Positions 15,095 through 23,517 of a stretch of 47,887 bases of DNA are shown here, one piece after another. The notes under the pieces are model-generated. The model saw only the letters and a program-made list of their open reading frames with translations, searched no databases and was not told where the DNA came from. The stretch is from CAZOEL01 sp964578835 (lineage in GTDB: Bacteria; Desulfobacterota; Syntrophobacteria; Syntrophobacterales; Syntrophobacteraceae). Position numbers and translations under genes: made by a program. The stretch is taken from contig CAZOEL010000054.1 in NCBI GenBank assembly GCA_964578835.1, forward strand, positions 1 through 47,887. Direction: 5' to 3'. Position 1 is the stretch's first letter, and each line of letters begins with the position of its first letter.

Positions 15095-15397
15095 ATGGAG
15101 AGCCTGACCACCAAGCAGAGATCTCACCTGAAGTCTCTTGCGCATTCCCTCAAGCCGATCCTGCAAGTCGGGAAAGAGGGTGTTACGGATGCTGCCGTAA
15201 AAGCAGTTGAGAGCGCGTTTAATACGCGGGAGTTACTGAAGATAAAAGTACTGGAAACGGCTCCGGAGAGCGCCAAGGAGACCTCGGAGATATTGGCGGG
15301 GCGCGTCGAAGGTCTGATGCAGGTGCAGGTGATCGGTCGGACGGTGGTTCTCTACCGACCCGATCCCGAAAAGCCGGAGATCAAGCTTCCTAATTGA
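15095..15397 (+). CDS. yhbY: YhbY/CRM-domain RNA-binding protein
   Basis: A 100-residue single CRM (CRS1-YhbY) domain protein, close to the length of E. coli YhbY (97). The family pattern is plain: an N-terminal helix LTTKQRSHLKSLAH, then KPILQVGKEGVTD with the GxxG-type loop, LLKIKVLE, and IGRTVVLYR near the end. YhbY associates with pre-50S ribosomal particles. GGAGGT upstream picks the ATG at 15095 rather than the in-frame GTG at 15083. Confidence 0.9.
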   Translation: MESLTTKQRSHLKSLAHSLKPILQVGKEGVTDAAVKAVESAFNTRELLKIKVLETAPESAKETSEILAGRVEGLMQVQVIGRTVVLYRPDPEKPEIKLPN

Positions 15398-15485
15398 GCT
15401 CGCTCATTTTTATTCTGATGCCGATTCGGAAGGGAAATCCCAACGCCTAGCGTCGCGGTTGCAGAATCCTTGGAGAATTCGAGAA

Positions 15486-15959
15486 ATGGGCGTCACAGCG
15501 CGCAACATCATGACCACCAGATTTCCGAGCCTTCGTCCTAATACTCCCATTGCTCAGGCGATGAAAACATTTGAAGAAGCCGGCAAAGAAGGGAACCGGA
15601 GAGTCTTCGGGATTATCGTAACAGATGATGAGGGACGGCTTGTCGGGATGATCTCCATGTATGACATCCTTCTGCTCATAAGGCCGAAGCATATACATAT
15701 TTGGGGCGAGATGAAGGACATCGACGTTGATGGATTCGTCGACGAAGCGGTTCGCCGCTCCAAGCCCATTCTTGTCGGCGACATCATGACAACCGATGTC
15801 GTTACGATCGATCCGGATACTCACCTTCTGATGATCGTCGATATCATGCTCAAAAAGCACATTCGGCGCCTTCCCGTCCTCGAAGACGGGAAGGTGATAG
15901 GAATAGTATATATCTCCAGAGTATTCGACAACATAATGGCGCGTTTCGCGGAACCCTAG
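15486..15959 (+). CDS. CBS-pair protein
   Basis: A 157-residue protein made essentially of two CBS motifs, beginning at NIMTTRFPSLRPNTPI and at DIMTTDVVTIDPDTHL. Each is followed by the usual G(x)VS-type strand (LVGMISMYDIL and VIGIVYISRVF). CBS pairs bind adenine nucleotides and sense energy state. A 45-residue insert separates the pair. The ATG with GGAG upstream is preferred to an in-frame TTG at 15459. The next gene codes four more CBS motifs after a 12-bp gap, so the two are probably cotranscribed and may act together. Confidence 0.85.
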   Translation: MGVTARNIMTTRFPSLRPNTPIAQAMKTFEEAGKEGNRRVFGIIVTDDEGRLVGMISMYDILLLIRPKHIHIWGEMKDIDVDGFVDEAVRRSKPILVGDIMTTDVVTIDPDTHLLMIVDIMLKKHIRRLPVLEDGKVIGIVYISRVFDNIMARFAEP

Positions 15960-15971
15960 CAGCAACGCTCT

Positions 15972-16895
15972 GTGAATGAATCCAAAAAGACGACTGCAAT
16001 GACCATCATAGACCGCAAAAACACCCTGAAGGGGATAATGGTTCGAGAGGCGATGCGCAGGCTCGTGGCGGCTGTTCCTCGAGACGCCTCCATCGAGACG
16101 GCCACCAGGTACGCCGTCAAGTATAAAGTCAATGCAGTGCTCGTTACGGGCGAAGGGCAAGAAGGGGTAGGAGTCGTTTCCAAAACCGATCTGATGGGAG
16201 CCTATTATGCGGGGCTGCCTCTTGAGACGCCTCTCGAAGGGATCATGGTTGGCCCTCCTGTTTTTTGCCATGTTGAGGAATCCCTGGAAGCGGCGCTCGA
16301 GATCATGCGCGAGAATCGAATCCATCGCCTATACGTGACCGAAGAGACGCCGAACAAGGCTGTCGGCATTCTGGCGTATCCCGATATCGTGGGCATCTTG
16401 TATCGATATTGCCGTCAGTGCAAACGAAGCATCGTCGGCTCAAGAGCCTCGGAGTCCGATTTCGATTATTCAGATCGCTTTCTCGTGAATGAAGTAATGA
16501 GAGATTCCGTACAGTTTCATGACGAAGAGGAAACCATCCTTCAGATCATGGAAGGGCTTTCCTCACATCAATTGGGAGCCGTTCTCATTAAATCGAGAAG
16601 AGGCTTCCCTGTTGGAGTAGTCTCCAAAACCGATCTCATCGTCGCCTACAGGCATCGCATACCACCCGATGCAACTGCGAAGGCCGTCATGTCCTCTCCC
16701 GTGCAACTTTGCGGGTATCGGGAGCCGCTGCATTTAGCCGTTCAGCGCATGATTTTCTCGGACGTCCACAGACTCTTCGTCCAAAAGGCGTCGCCCAATG
16801 ATGTCGTTGGCGTTTTGTCTCTCTCCGACGCCGCCCGCGTGCGCTCCGGATCATGTCGAGCATGCGCTTCGAGCCGCATTAGCCCTCATTCCTGA
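15972..16895 (+). CDS. Protein with four CBS motifs
   Basis: A 307-residue protein with two CBS pairs. The motifs start near MVREAMRRLVAAVP, EGIMVGPPVFCHV, VNEVMRDSVQFHD and AKAVMSSPVQLCG. Each first motif of a pair ends in GVVSKTDL. Between the pairs is YRYCRQCKRS, and the C-terminus has CRACAS; these CxxC pairs might bind zinc or respond to redox. No effector domain is seen, so it probably regulates a partner protein. The GTG at 15972 has no clear Shine-Dalgarno; the ATG at 15999 is an alternative start. It follows the smaller CBS gene by 12 bp. Confidence 0.8.
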   Translation: MNESKKTTAMTIIDRKNTLKGIMVREAMRRLVAAVPRDASIETATRYAVKYKVNAVLVTGEGQEGVGVVSKTDLMGAYYAGLPLETPLEGIMVGPPVFCHVEESLEAALEIMRENRIHRLYVTEETPNKAVGILAYPDIVGILYRYCRQCKRSIVGSRASESDFDYSDRFLVNEVMRDSVQFHDEEETILQIMEGLSSHQLGAVLIKSRRGFPVGVVSKTDLIVAYRHRIPPDATAKAVMSSPVQLCGYREPLHLAVQRMIFSDVHRLFVQKASPNDVVGVLSLSDAARVRSGSCRACASSRISPHS

Positions 16896-16934
16896 TTTTC
16901 CCGGCAGCGCATGCTCTCTATAGAATTGTACAGC

Positions 16935-17330
16935 TCATTCCTTTTTCTTGGATGAGGAGATTTTGTCTACGACCTTTGCGTAGTACACCTGGTCTTCTTC
17001 AAGCTCGGGCGACACCTGCCGGGTCATGTTGAGCTTCATGATCAGGTAGTTGAGCTTTTTCATCTGGTTGTACTTTTCCTGAGTGTCCTGGATTCCCGCA
17101 AGGAGCGTTTCCATATTCCTGATTTCTTTTCGAAGCTCCAGTTCTGCAGGAAGACAGTCGGCATTTTTCAAAATCTTGTACGCCATGCGCATGTCCGATG
17201 GAAGGTGGCTGTCATCCTCCAGCTTCAAAGGCTTGCCCTTGCCCTCGAGATCGTCGAATTCACCTCTCTCCATGGCTTCACGGATTCGCTCTTCCGCAAT
17301 TTTGTCAAAGACGTTAAAAATATTGCCCAT
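16935..17330 (-). CDS. DUF1992 / DnaJ-homologue-C28-type conserved domain protein
   Basis: A 131-residue helical protein. The family signature is clear: AEERIREAMERGEFDDLEGKGKPL near the start, then DMRMAYKILKNADCLP and the ELRKEI helix. The domain is shared with eukaryotic DNAJC28 but contains no J domain; its role is unknown. The ATG at 17330 has AAAGGG upstream and starts MGNIFNVFDKIAEE, so the longer in-frame start is rejected. It is convergent with the CBS genes. Confidence 0.85.
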   Translation of the reverse strand: MGNIFNVFDKIAEERIREAMERGEFDDLEGKGKPLKLEDDSHLPSDMRMAYKILKNADCLPAELELRKEIRNMETLLAGIQDTQEKYNQMKKLNYLIMKLNMTRQVSPELEEDQVYYAKVVDKISSSKKKE

Positions 17331-17500
17331 GATGACCCTTTTCAGCGTATATGAAAATCTACTATCATGATTATTGGCATCCAGCATTTTCCAAATGCAA
17401 CCTCAGGGTCTTTTTTCTATACGCTCCGAACGAATTCGAGCCCGGAGGCTGCATTTTTGCGCCAAGTATCTTATCATATCCAATTTGCCGGAGAAGATAA

Positions 17501-18199
17501 ATGCGACATCTTCCGCCATCTTTACATCCTACTCGCTTCCCTCCGGAAGAGATGTTCATTTTGGGCGCGGGTCGATTTGGCTACATTGCCGCCAAAAGGC
17601 TGAGCCGTCTCCATCCCGAAGCGCGATTCACAGTAGTGGATGACGAAGAAGAACAGTTGGATCGCATCCACAAAGATTTCGGGCTGCCGGTTTGCGTCCA
17701 TGAAGCTGCTTCCTTTCTTGGAATCGCAGACGTTGACGAACGGGCGTGGATCATTCCCGCGGTTCCCATTCATCTTGCTTTTGAATGGTTGAAAGACAAG
17801 CTGAACGGTAAAGGCCGCTCACATTCCATACCCGTTCCTCTTGCGGTTGATGGTCAGATTCCCAACCCGTTGCGGACGCCAGGAGGAACTGTATACAGTA
17901 GTTTTGCAACATTTCAATGCCCCGACGGCTGCAACGAGCCCGACGCCATCTGCACCCAGACCGGTAAGCCTCGTCAGGGTGAACTTTTCGAACGGCTCAC
18001 TCAGATCGAGGTTCCGGGCTTTGAGGTCGTTGTCATAAGGAGCTTTCAGCTTGCGCCGGGAGTTGGGGGATATCCGATGAGTCGGCTGATGGAAGCCTTG
18101 AGCGGGATTGTCCAAAAGACGGGGTCCTACCTTATAGGCACCAGCTGCCGCTGTCACGGAGTCATAGATTGCCTGGAGCTCGAAAGCCTGGAGCTTTGA
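17501..18199 (+). CDS. Rossmann-fold protein with a cysteine-rich C-terminal half
   Basis: A 232-residue protein of unknown function. The N-terminal part has a dinucleotide-binding beta-alpha-beta: FILGAGRFGYIAAKRL with GxGxxG at 22-27 and an acidic end to strand 2 (TVVDDEEEQ). This resembles TrkA-N or other NAD-binding domains. The second half holds Cys140, Cys144 and Cys151 (QCPDGCNEPDAIC) and Cys216, Cys218 and Cys224 (SCRCHGVIDC), six cysteines that might hold a metal or iron-sulfur cluster. GGAGAA 6 nt ahead of the ATG supports the start; MFILGAG at 17552 is the alternative. It has no obvious operon partner. Confidence 0.6.
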   Translation: MRHLPPSLHPTRFPPEEMFILGAGRFGYIAAKRLSRLHPEARFTVVDDEEEQLDRIHKDFGLPVCVHEAASFLGIADVDERAWIIPAVPIHLAFEWLKDKLNGKGRSHSIPVPLAVDGQIPNPLRTPGGTVYSSFATFQCPDGCNEPDAICTQTGKPRQGELFERLTQIEVPGFEVVVIRSFQLAPGVGGYPMSRLMEALSGIVQKTGSYLIGTSCRCHGVIDCLELESLEL

Positions 18200-18220
18200 C
18201 CGAGTCCGGGAGCGAGTTGA

Positions 18221-18244
18221 AGGGGCAAATAATCTTTTGCCCCT
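18221..18244 (+). terminator. Hairpin after the Rossmann-fold gene
   Basis: Perfect 9-bp arms AGGGGCAAA / TTTGCCCCT with a 6-nt loop lie 22 bp after the stop at 18199. No T run follows. A terminator or 3' stabilising stem is plausible. Confidence 0.45.
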
Positions 18245-18319
18245 ACCCGCGACCATCGGATCCAATGACTCCTTGGCCATCAAGGCATTCCAACGCTTTG
18301 GGCCGCCAAGACGCAGGCA

Positions 18320-18343
18320 TGACCCGTCTTGCACAACGGGTCA
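18320..18343. promoter_or_regulatory. Perfect dyad upstream of the GGDEF gene
   Basis: TGACCCGT (18320-18327) and ACGGGTCA (18336-18343) form perfect 8-bp arms with an 8-bp spacer, 105 bp ahead of the GGDEF start. It could be an operator or a leader stem. No promoter boxes were identified around it. Confidence 0.25.
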
Positions 18344-18447
18344 AAGATACCACGAGGCATGGCGAAAGTTGCTGCTTTAAGCAATGAGCCTTTGTAACTC
18401 CCTCCATTCTCGAGGAGGCTATATCAATTCAGAAAGGCTGGCGTTCA

Positions 18448-19161
18448 ATGGGTCAACAACAGAGCCTTGACGGCTCGTATTCCGACGCGTGCAAGCAGTG
18501 CCCGCTTATCAAGGAAGTCGAGCAACTGCGTGAGGAATGTAAACGTCTTCAAGAGCTTTCTATCACCGATCCCATGACCGGGTTTTACAACTACCGATAC
18601 TTGATGGAAGCTCTCGACAATGAGATGGAAAGGACTCGGCGTACGGGGCTGCATACCGCCCTCATCTTGATCGACCTCGATTATTTTAAGAGGATAAACG
18701 ACACTTATGGCCATCCCGCCGGCGATGAAGCCCTTCGATGGGCATGCAGAATCTGGCGCGAGGACATTCGTCGGATCGATGTGCCTTGTCGGTATGGCGG
18801 TGAAGAATTCGGGATCATTTTGCCCGGCACCTCCATTGTTCAAGCGGTGGGGCTTGCAGAACGATTGCGGGCCATCCTGGAGGCTTCGCCCATCAGTTTC
18901 GGCTCCCGCAAAGTTTTGATCACGGCGAGCTTCGGGGTTGCATCCTACAGCGGCGAGAGAGACGACTCCCCACAGAGCCTCATCGACTCTGCAGACCAAT
19001 TTCTGCTCAGGGCGAAAGCCAAAGGGCGCAACCGAGTATGCAGCGAGCTCGATGAGCCGGATATGCTCAGTACGGGAATTACCGTTGAGGAGCGCGAAGC
19101 TCTTTTCGGGTCGGAAAGGAAGGCGGAGGACAATTCATCGGTTAAGGGCGACGATGAATAA
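18448..19161 (+). CDS. Diguanylate cyclase (GGDEF)
   Basis: A 237-residue soluble protein with a single GGDEF domain (about 36-200) that should make c-di-GMP from two GTP. The active-site loop is GGEEF (117-121). An inhibitory I-site RRID (108-111) lies exactly five residues upstream, so product feedback is likely. The metal and substrate residues in LILIDLDYFKRINDTYGH are kept. The N-terminus has no sensor domain, only a helix with CKQC (15-18) that could dimerise or sense redox. The C-terminal 40 residues are hydrophilic. AGAAAGG upstream supports the ATG. The PilZ protein 5 kb upstream may read the signal. Confidence 0.92.
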   Translation: MGQQQSLDGSYSDACKQCPLIKEVEQLREECKRLQELSITDPMTGFYNYRYLMEALDNEMERTRRTGLHTALILIDLDYFKRINDTYGHPAGDEALRWACRIWREDIRRIDVPCRYGGEEFGIILPGTSIVQAVGLAERLRAILEASPISFGSRKVLITASFGVASYSGERDDSPQSLIDSADQFLLRAKAKGRNRVCSELDEPDMLSTGITVEEREALFGSERKAEDNSSVKGDDE

Positions 19162-19218
19162 TGGGAAGTCAGACTGGCGCCAGGGAAAGCCCGGCGCTCT
19201 TCTAGCATTCTGGGGCGC

Positions 19219-19917
19219 TCATTTGTCAGATTTGACGTTCAGGGAGGCGAGCGCCTGATGGAGGCAGTCTTCGGAGCGGTATCCTTCAATGCGGGCCAGG
19301 TTGACCAGGCTCAGCAGGAGATCTCCAAAAGCCTCCGGCGGCGCATGCAAGCCGGAGGCTAGATCCCTGGCCATGCGCTCGCTCTTTTGCGCAAAGTCTC
19401 GCGCCCTTGATTCAAGGTCATTCCAGGGCGAGCTTTCCTTTGAGGAGAAGCGAGAAATCATCCGATATGCGCGCATGAGGGCTGGAAGCGATTCGGGGAT
19501 CTCTCCGGAAGACTTGCCGCTGGAAGCTTTTTCCCTCGCCTTTATCGTTTCCCAGTTCACTTTCACTTCTTGAGTCGAATTAACGGTGACATCACCGAAG
19601 ACGTGAGGGTGCCTCCGGATCATTTTCTGACAAATGAGGTCGGCGACGTCTTCGAGCTTAAACTCTTTTGTTTCCTCATAGATATGGACGAGAAAGAAAA
19701 CCATGAACAAGAGGTCGCCGAGCTCTTCGGCGGCTTCCATCGCTTCGCCCGAACGAATAGCGGATGCGGCCTCATGGGCCTCTTCCACCAGGTATGTCTG
19801 GACGCTCTCAGGCGTCTGCTTTCGGTCCCAAGGGCATCCGGGCTCTCCGCGAAGATCGTCTATGATCTCCCAGATCTTCCGCACCTTCTCCCACCGTTCA
19901 TCCATGAATTCTTCCAT
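19219..19917 (-). CDS. mazG: MazG-family nucleoside triphosphate pyrophosphohydrolase
   Basis: A 232-residue all-alpha pyrophosphohydrolase that hydrolyses NTPs/dNTPs to NMP and pyrophosphate. The first MazG domain has GCPWDRKQT (27-35) and the metal-binding pattern Glu45, Glu46, Glu49, Glu65 and Asp68 (EEAHEAA and EELGD). A second, weaker half follows, as in E. coli MazG (263 residues), with AFGDLLLSLVNLAR near the end. It begins four bases after the stop of the CvpA-like gene. An in-frame ATG at 19905 has a better-placed GGAAG and could be the true start. It is the last gene of the chaperone-type operon. Confidence 0.92.
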   Translation of the reverse strand: MEEFMDERWEKVRKIWEIIDDLRGEPGCPWDRKQTPESVQTYLVEEAHEAASAIRSGEAMEAAEELGDLLFMVFFLVHIYEETKEFKLEDVADLICQKMIRRHPHVFGDVTVNSTQEVKVNWETIKAREKASSGKSSGEIPESLPALMRAYRMISRFSSKESSPWNDLESRARDFAQKSERMARDLASGLHAPPEAFGDLLLSLVNLARIEGYRSEDCLHQALASLNVKSDK

Positions 19918-19921
19918 TCTT

Positions 19922-20530
19922 TCAGATTTTCACTTCCTGTTTTTTTTCATCAGATTTCTGAGCCGGCTCGGGATTCACGCGCGGGGCGGACTGCAGGGCG
20001 CGCTCTTTGAGATCGGGGATATACCGATCGAGATCCTTCTGCTTTTCTTGAAAGGATCTCTGTAGGCTTTCCGGCACAAGCCCCACCAATATCCGCGCTC
20101 CATCCTTGACATGGGGAGCAGCAAGGGACTTGGACAGTATTTCGCTCTTCGGAGGGAGGAAAAGGGTCAGCGCGGTTATAATGATAGCCGCCAGAATGAG
20201 CGCTTTTCCCGCACCCAGGGCTCCGCCCAAAAGCCGATCCAGGAAGCCCAGGCCAGTGCGATGCGCAAGCCTCGCCACCCAAAATCCAGCCACCGCAACG
20301 CAAAACCATGTCAGCGCAAAAAGAACGATCAAACTGATGAGCTGCGATCCGCCAAGATTGGGGAAAGCTTGCAGCAACTGCTTGGAAAGCAGCTCATGGT
20401 AGCGGGACGCCACGAGAAAACCGGCTAGAACGCCTGCGATTCCAAAAGCTTGTGATATGGCCCCGCGAAATATGCCGCGCAACACGCAAAAAGCGCCTAT
20501 TCCAATAATGACCCAATCAAGCCCGTTCAT
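19922..20530 (-). CDS. CvpA-family inner membrane protein
   Basis: A 202-residue membrane protein. Four hydrophobic segments are visible at about 6-36 (possibly two tight helices with the VLRGIFRGAI turn), 64-87 and 102-124. The start WVIIGIGAFCVLRGIFRGA and the LDRLLGGALGAGKALI segment are typical of CvpA (colicin V production) proteins, whose molecular function is undefined. The C-terminus (about 130-202) is a soluble, Lys/Glu/Gln-rich tail. It lies between the zinc-ribbon gene (3 bp gap) and mazG (4 bp gap), a tight operon arrangement. Confidence 0.85.
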   Translation of the reverse strand: MNGLDWVIIGIGAFCVLRGIFRGAISQAFGIAGVLAGFLVASRYHELLSKQLLQAFPNLGGSQLISLIVLFALTWFCVAVAGFWVARLAHRTGLGFLDRLLGGALGAGKALILAAIIITALTLFLPPKSEILSKSLAAPHVKDGARILVGLVPESLQRSFQEKQKDLDRYIPDLKERALQSAPRVNPEPAQKSDEKKQEVKI

Positions 20531-20533
20531 TCC

Positions 20534-20878
20534 TTATCCGCCATCCTTCTTTTTCTCATTTTCGCCGGAAAATTCCCTCATGGACCTCCAAAGCGATAGA
20601 GCAAGGTCAAAGCGCCCCGATGCTACAGCCGCAACAGCCAGAGCCTTGCGAATCTCAGGAGTAGAGCGCGCTTCGGCTGCCCTCAAAGCGCTCATGAAGG
20701 CTTCCTCGCTTCGACCTTCCCTAAGCTCGAAAAGAGCGCGCGCAACGAGCTTCTCCGCTTCTATATGCACGCTCAGCGCGGGAGAGAAGTCCATGCCGCA
20801 CCGAAAGCACTCGGTTGAGTCCTTGAGTCTCGCCCGGCATACGGGACATCGCTCCCAGATATCCGCAGGGGTTTTCAT
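20534..20878 (-). CDS. Zinc-ribbon protein with a TPR-like helical tail
   Basis: A 114-residue protein. A four-cysteine zinc ribbon is at the N-terminus: Cys11, Cys14, Cys24 and Cys27 (CPVC and CFRCGMDF). The rest is helical, with two TPR-like helix pairs (LVARALFELREGRSEEAFMS and RKALAVAAVASGRFDLALSLW) and a charged end. It lies 8 bp after the Hsp70 gene and 3 bp before the CvpA-like gene. A client- or partner-binding role in the Hsp70 system is possible but only inferred from position. Confidence 0.75.
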   Translation of the reverse strand: MKTPADIWERCPVCRARLKDSTECFRCGMDFSPALSVHIEAEKLVARALFELREGRSEEAFMSALRAAEARSTPEIRKALAVAAVASGRFDLALSLWRSMREFSGENEKKKDGG

Positions 20879-20886
20879 GCGCGTCT

Positions 20887-22638
20887 TTACTCCAGATAAA
20901 ACAGGAGATCATCCAGCTCTTCCCGAAGCTCCTCAGCCTTAGAGACATCATTCTGGTCGAGCGCGTCCTGAATTCTCTCGATGAGATCGATCATATCCTC
21001 TTTGTCTTCCGCTGACGCTTTATCCATCATGTCTCGGGCGCGACTTATCGTGCCCGCAATTGTCGTCGCCCCTTCGATATCGCCATAGGAGTCTATCTCA
21101 ACCGAATCGACGTCTATGACGTCATCCTCGCTCCACAGCGCTTCCACGCGTTGTCTCGATTCGTCGATGCGCTCGTCGTCGAAGCTCCTCATGGCGTTTT
21201 CCACAACGCCCTGAATGTTGCGTCCGGTGCGCTTCTCGAGCGCCTGAATCTTGAGGAGGCCGTTTATGTCGAGGTTGAAGGAAAGAACAATCTGATTTCC
21301 TGCCGGAACATCGCTCAGCCCCTTGAAGAAAAACCTTCCGATGAGGATATTGTTTCGCGCGTCTGGATCTTCTCCCTGGTAAACCTCGATATCGACGGCC
21401 TCCTGCCCGTCTACAACGGTTGCAAAAACTTCCGACTTGGCTATGGGAAGCTTGGAGTTCCGCCTTATCAGGGGAACGAAATAAAAGGGATTCCTGCTGA
21501 TGGGATCCAGGGCGGATGTTCCGAAGGTGTAAGGAGTAATGTCAACGAGCACGGAGCCCACGTTCTGCCCCATTTCTATAGCCGCTTGTATAGAGGCGCC
21601 CAGAGCGACGCAGAGGTCCGGATCCACCTCGGAATGAGGCGCCTTGTTTAGCTTTTCTTCCAGCATCTCGGAAACAAGAGGAATTCTGGTGGATCCGCCG
21701 ACAAGCAGGATCTTGTCGATGGCGCCGGGCAGCAGGGCGGCGTCTCGCAAGGCTTTGGCCACCGCATCCATGGTCTCCATAATGTCTTCGCGGATCATCT
21801 CTTCGAATTCGAGTCGGGAAAGCTCGTAGCGAAGGTGCACGGGCGCTCCTCGCACGCTTCCAATGTGGTCTTCTTCGATGAGGGCGAAAGGTTTATCGGA
21901 AAGCTCCATCTTGGCCGCTTCAGCCGCTCGCTTGAGCCGCGCTCTCAAGACCGGATCGTTCGTTTCTTTGAGATTGTGCTCACTTTCCAGGTATTCGATC
22001 AGTCGATCGACGATCTTTGCGTCAAAGTCGTCTCCGCCCAGCTGATTGTTTCCCGTGCTGGCCATCACCTCCACCACGCCGTTCTCTATGGTGACGATGG
22101 AAACATCGAAGGTTCCGCCTCCCAGATCGTAAACCAGGATGCGCTGATTGCTCTCCCTTTGAGCCCCGTAGGCAAGCGCCGCCGCGGTCGGTTCGTTGAT
22201 GATGCGAACGACTTCGAGACCTGCAATCTGCCCCGCCTCGCGTGTGGCGTACCTCTGGGCGTCGGTGAAATAGGCGGGCACGGTGATGACGGCTCTCGAT
22301 ATGGATCTTCCGAGGACGGTCTCAGCGCGCCTTTTGAGCGATTTCAAGATGAAGGCCGAAATCTCTTGCGGCTTGTATTCCTGCGAACCCAAACGCAATA
22401 TTTCATTGGAGCCCATCTTTCGCTTTACCGAGCATACAGTGCCTTTCGGGTTCACGAGGATCTGGTTTTTGGCTTCTCTACCCACGATGATGCTGCCTCC
22501 TCTATCCAGCGCCACGCAGGAAGGCAAAATTCCATCATCGTTTAGCTTCAAAATCTTCGGAATCCCGTCGGAAAGAAAAGCGACTTCTGAGTTGGTCGTA
22601 CCAAGGTCTATTCCAATTATAGGGTCTTGCAGAGCCAT
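20887..22638 (-). CDS. Hsp70 family chaperone, short DnaK paralogue
   Basis: A 583-residue Hsp70, shorter than DnaK (about 640). The nucleotide-binding domain is complete: GIDLGTTNS (9-17), VPAYFTDAQR, NEPTAAALAYG, DLGGGTFDVS and LVGGSTRIP. The substrate-binding beta domain is diverged but recognisable (GTSALDPISRNPFYFVPLI, KTGRNIQG-like core). The helical lid is short and acidic, ending DLLFYLE, with no DnaK-type tail. Together these point to an accessory Hsp70 rather than housekeeping DnaK. A GrpE-like gene (13 bp upstream) and a J-like gene before it supply the usual cofactors, though the J protein lacks HPD. Confidence 0.93.
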   Translation of the reverse strand: MALQDPIIGIDLGTTNSEVAFLSDGIPKILKLNDDGILPSCVALDRGGSIIVGREAKNQILVNPKGTVCSVKRKMGSNEILRLGSQEYKPQEISAFILKSLKRRAETVLGRSISRAVITVPAYFTDAQRYATREAGQIAGLEVVRIINEPTAAALAYGAQRESNQRILVYDLGGGTFDVSIVTIENGVVEVMASTGNNQLGGDDFDAKIVDRLIEYLESEHNLKETNDPVLRARLKRAAEAAKMELSDKPFALIEEDHIGSVRGAPVHLRYELSRLEFEEMIREDIMETMDAVAKALRDAALLPGAIDKILLVGGSTRIPLVSEMLEEKLNKAPHSEVDPDLCVALGASIQAAIEMGQNVGSVLVDITPYTFGTSALDPISRNPFYFVPLIRRNSKLPIAKSEVFATVVDGQEAVDIEVYQGEDPDARNNILIGRFFFKGLSDVPAGNQIVLSFNLDINGLLKIQALEKRTGRNIQGVVENAMRSFDDERIDESRQRVEALWSEDDVIDVDSVEIDSYGDIEGATTIAGTISRARDMMDKASAEDKEDMIDLIERIQDALDQNDVSKAEELREELDDLLFYLE

Positions 22639-22651
22639 AGTTATGTTCCTT

Positions 22652-23488
22652 CTACTCTATTGGATCGGAGGCGACGACAACGCGCGCTGTTCTGAGAATC
22701 ACTTCGCCTCGCACATATCCGCTGAGGGATTCCTCGAGAACTGTTCCAGCTTCGACTCCGGGTTCGCAGCGCGTGGCAATGGCGACCATCAGCTTTGAAT
22801 CGAAGGGAAGCCCTCTGGCTTCAATCTTTTGAATGCCGAGATTGGCCATTGCGCGATCGAAACGGGAAAGAGCAAGCTCATAGCCTTCCCTGACCGCATT
22901 CCATGCCGGCGGAAGCTTACGGAAAAAACTCTGTTGCGCTGTCGCCTTGAGGACTCCATCCAAACCTCGCTCCAGAGCGTCCCTTAGATCTGCAAAAAGA
23001 AAGAAAACGCTCTTTTCCGTTTCGTCCTGAACTTCCTGCTTGAGAGAGGCCAGATCATAGGTCGTTGCGCCAAGCCGCGAGAGGGCTTCTTTATAAAGAT
23101 CTCCCATGCGGTTGAGCTCTTCGTTCAGCTTGCCCTGCTCCCGGCTTTGCCGCTTAATCTCCTGTCTCAACGCGGTAATTTCTCCGACCACCTCAAAGCG
23201 GTCGTGTGAAAGATCCATGGCGGGAGGAGATTCGGGAAATGAATCAAGGTCCTTGAGCCATGAAGCAAAATCATCGAGGACTTCTTTACGCCAATCCCCT
23301 TCCGGGAAACGCATGTCGGCGCATGGAGCAGGCTTCTCGCCGACGCCCGGCGACGGGACGCATGGCGACGGCTCTTGGGGTGAAAGCTCTCGTTTTCGTG
23401 AGAAGATGCTCCGCAGATCCTCGATCATAACAAGAACAAAGCAGGAGAGCGCAACTCTCAAGCGATAGAAAACGCCGTTTTTTTTCAT
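22652..23488 (-). CDS. GrpE-like nucleotide exchange factor, N-terminally extended
   Basis: A 278-residue protein. The C-terminal 65 residues form the GrpE beta domain (PFDSKLMVAIATRCEPGVEA and VLEESLSGYVRGEVILRTARVVV split over 225-275). The middle is a long helix (EVVGEITALRQEIKRQSREQG) as in the GrpE stalk. The N-terminus is unusual: a basic start, then a hydrophobic stretch LRVALSCFVLVMI (8-20) that might anchor it to the membrane, and a Pro-rich linker. GGAAGG ahead of the ATG at 23488 sets the start; a longer in-frame reading has no support. It should recharge the Hsp70 coded next. Confidence 0.85.
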   Translation of the reverse strand: MKKNGVFYRLRVALSCFVLVMIEDLRSIFSRKRELSPQEPSPCVPSPGVGEKPAPCADMRFPEGDWRKEVLDDFASWLKDLDSFPESPPAMDLSHDRFEVVGEITALRQEIKRQSREQGKLNEELNRMGDLYKEALSRLGATTYDLASLKQEVQDETEKSVFFLFADLRDALERGLDGVLKATAQQSFFRKLPPAWNAVREGYELALSRFDRAMANLGIQKIEARGLPFDSKLMVAIATRCEPGVEAGTVLEESLSGYVRGEVILRTARVVVASDPIE

Positions 23489-23517
23489 CCGCCTTCCATT
23501 ATGTTCATCAATGGGAG

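Noticed and set aside
15447..16325. A 292-codon minus-strand frame over the CBS genes
   Set aside because: The two plus-strand CBS genes explain the sequence.
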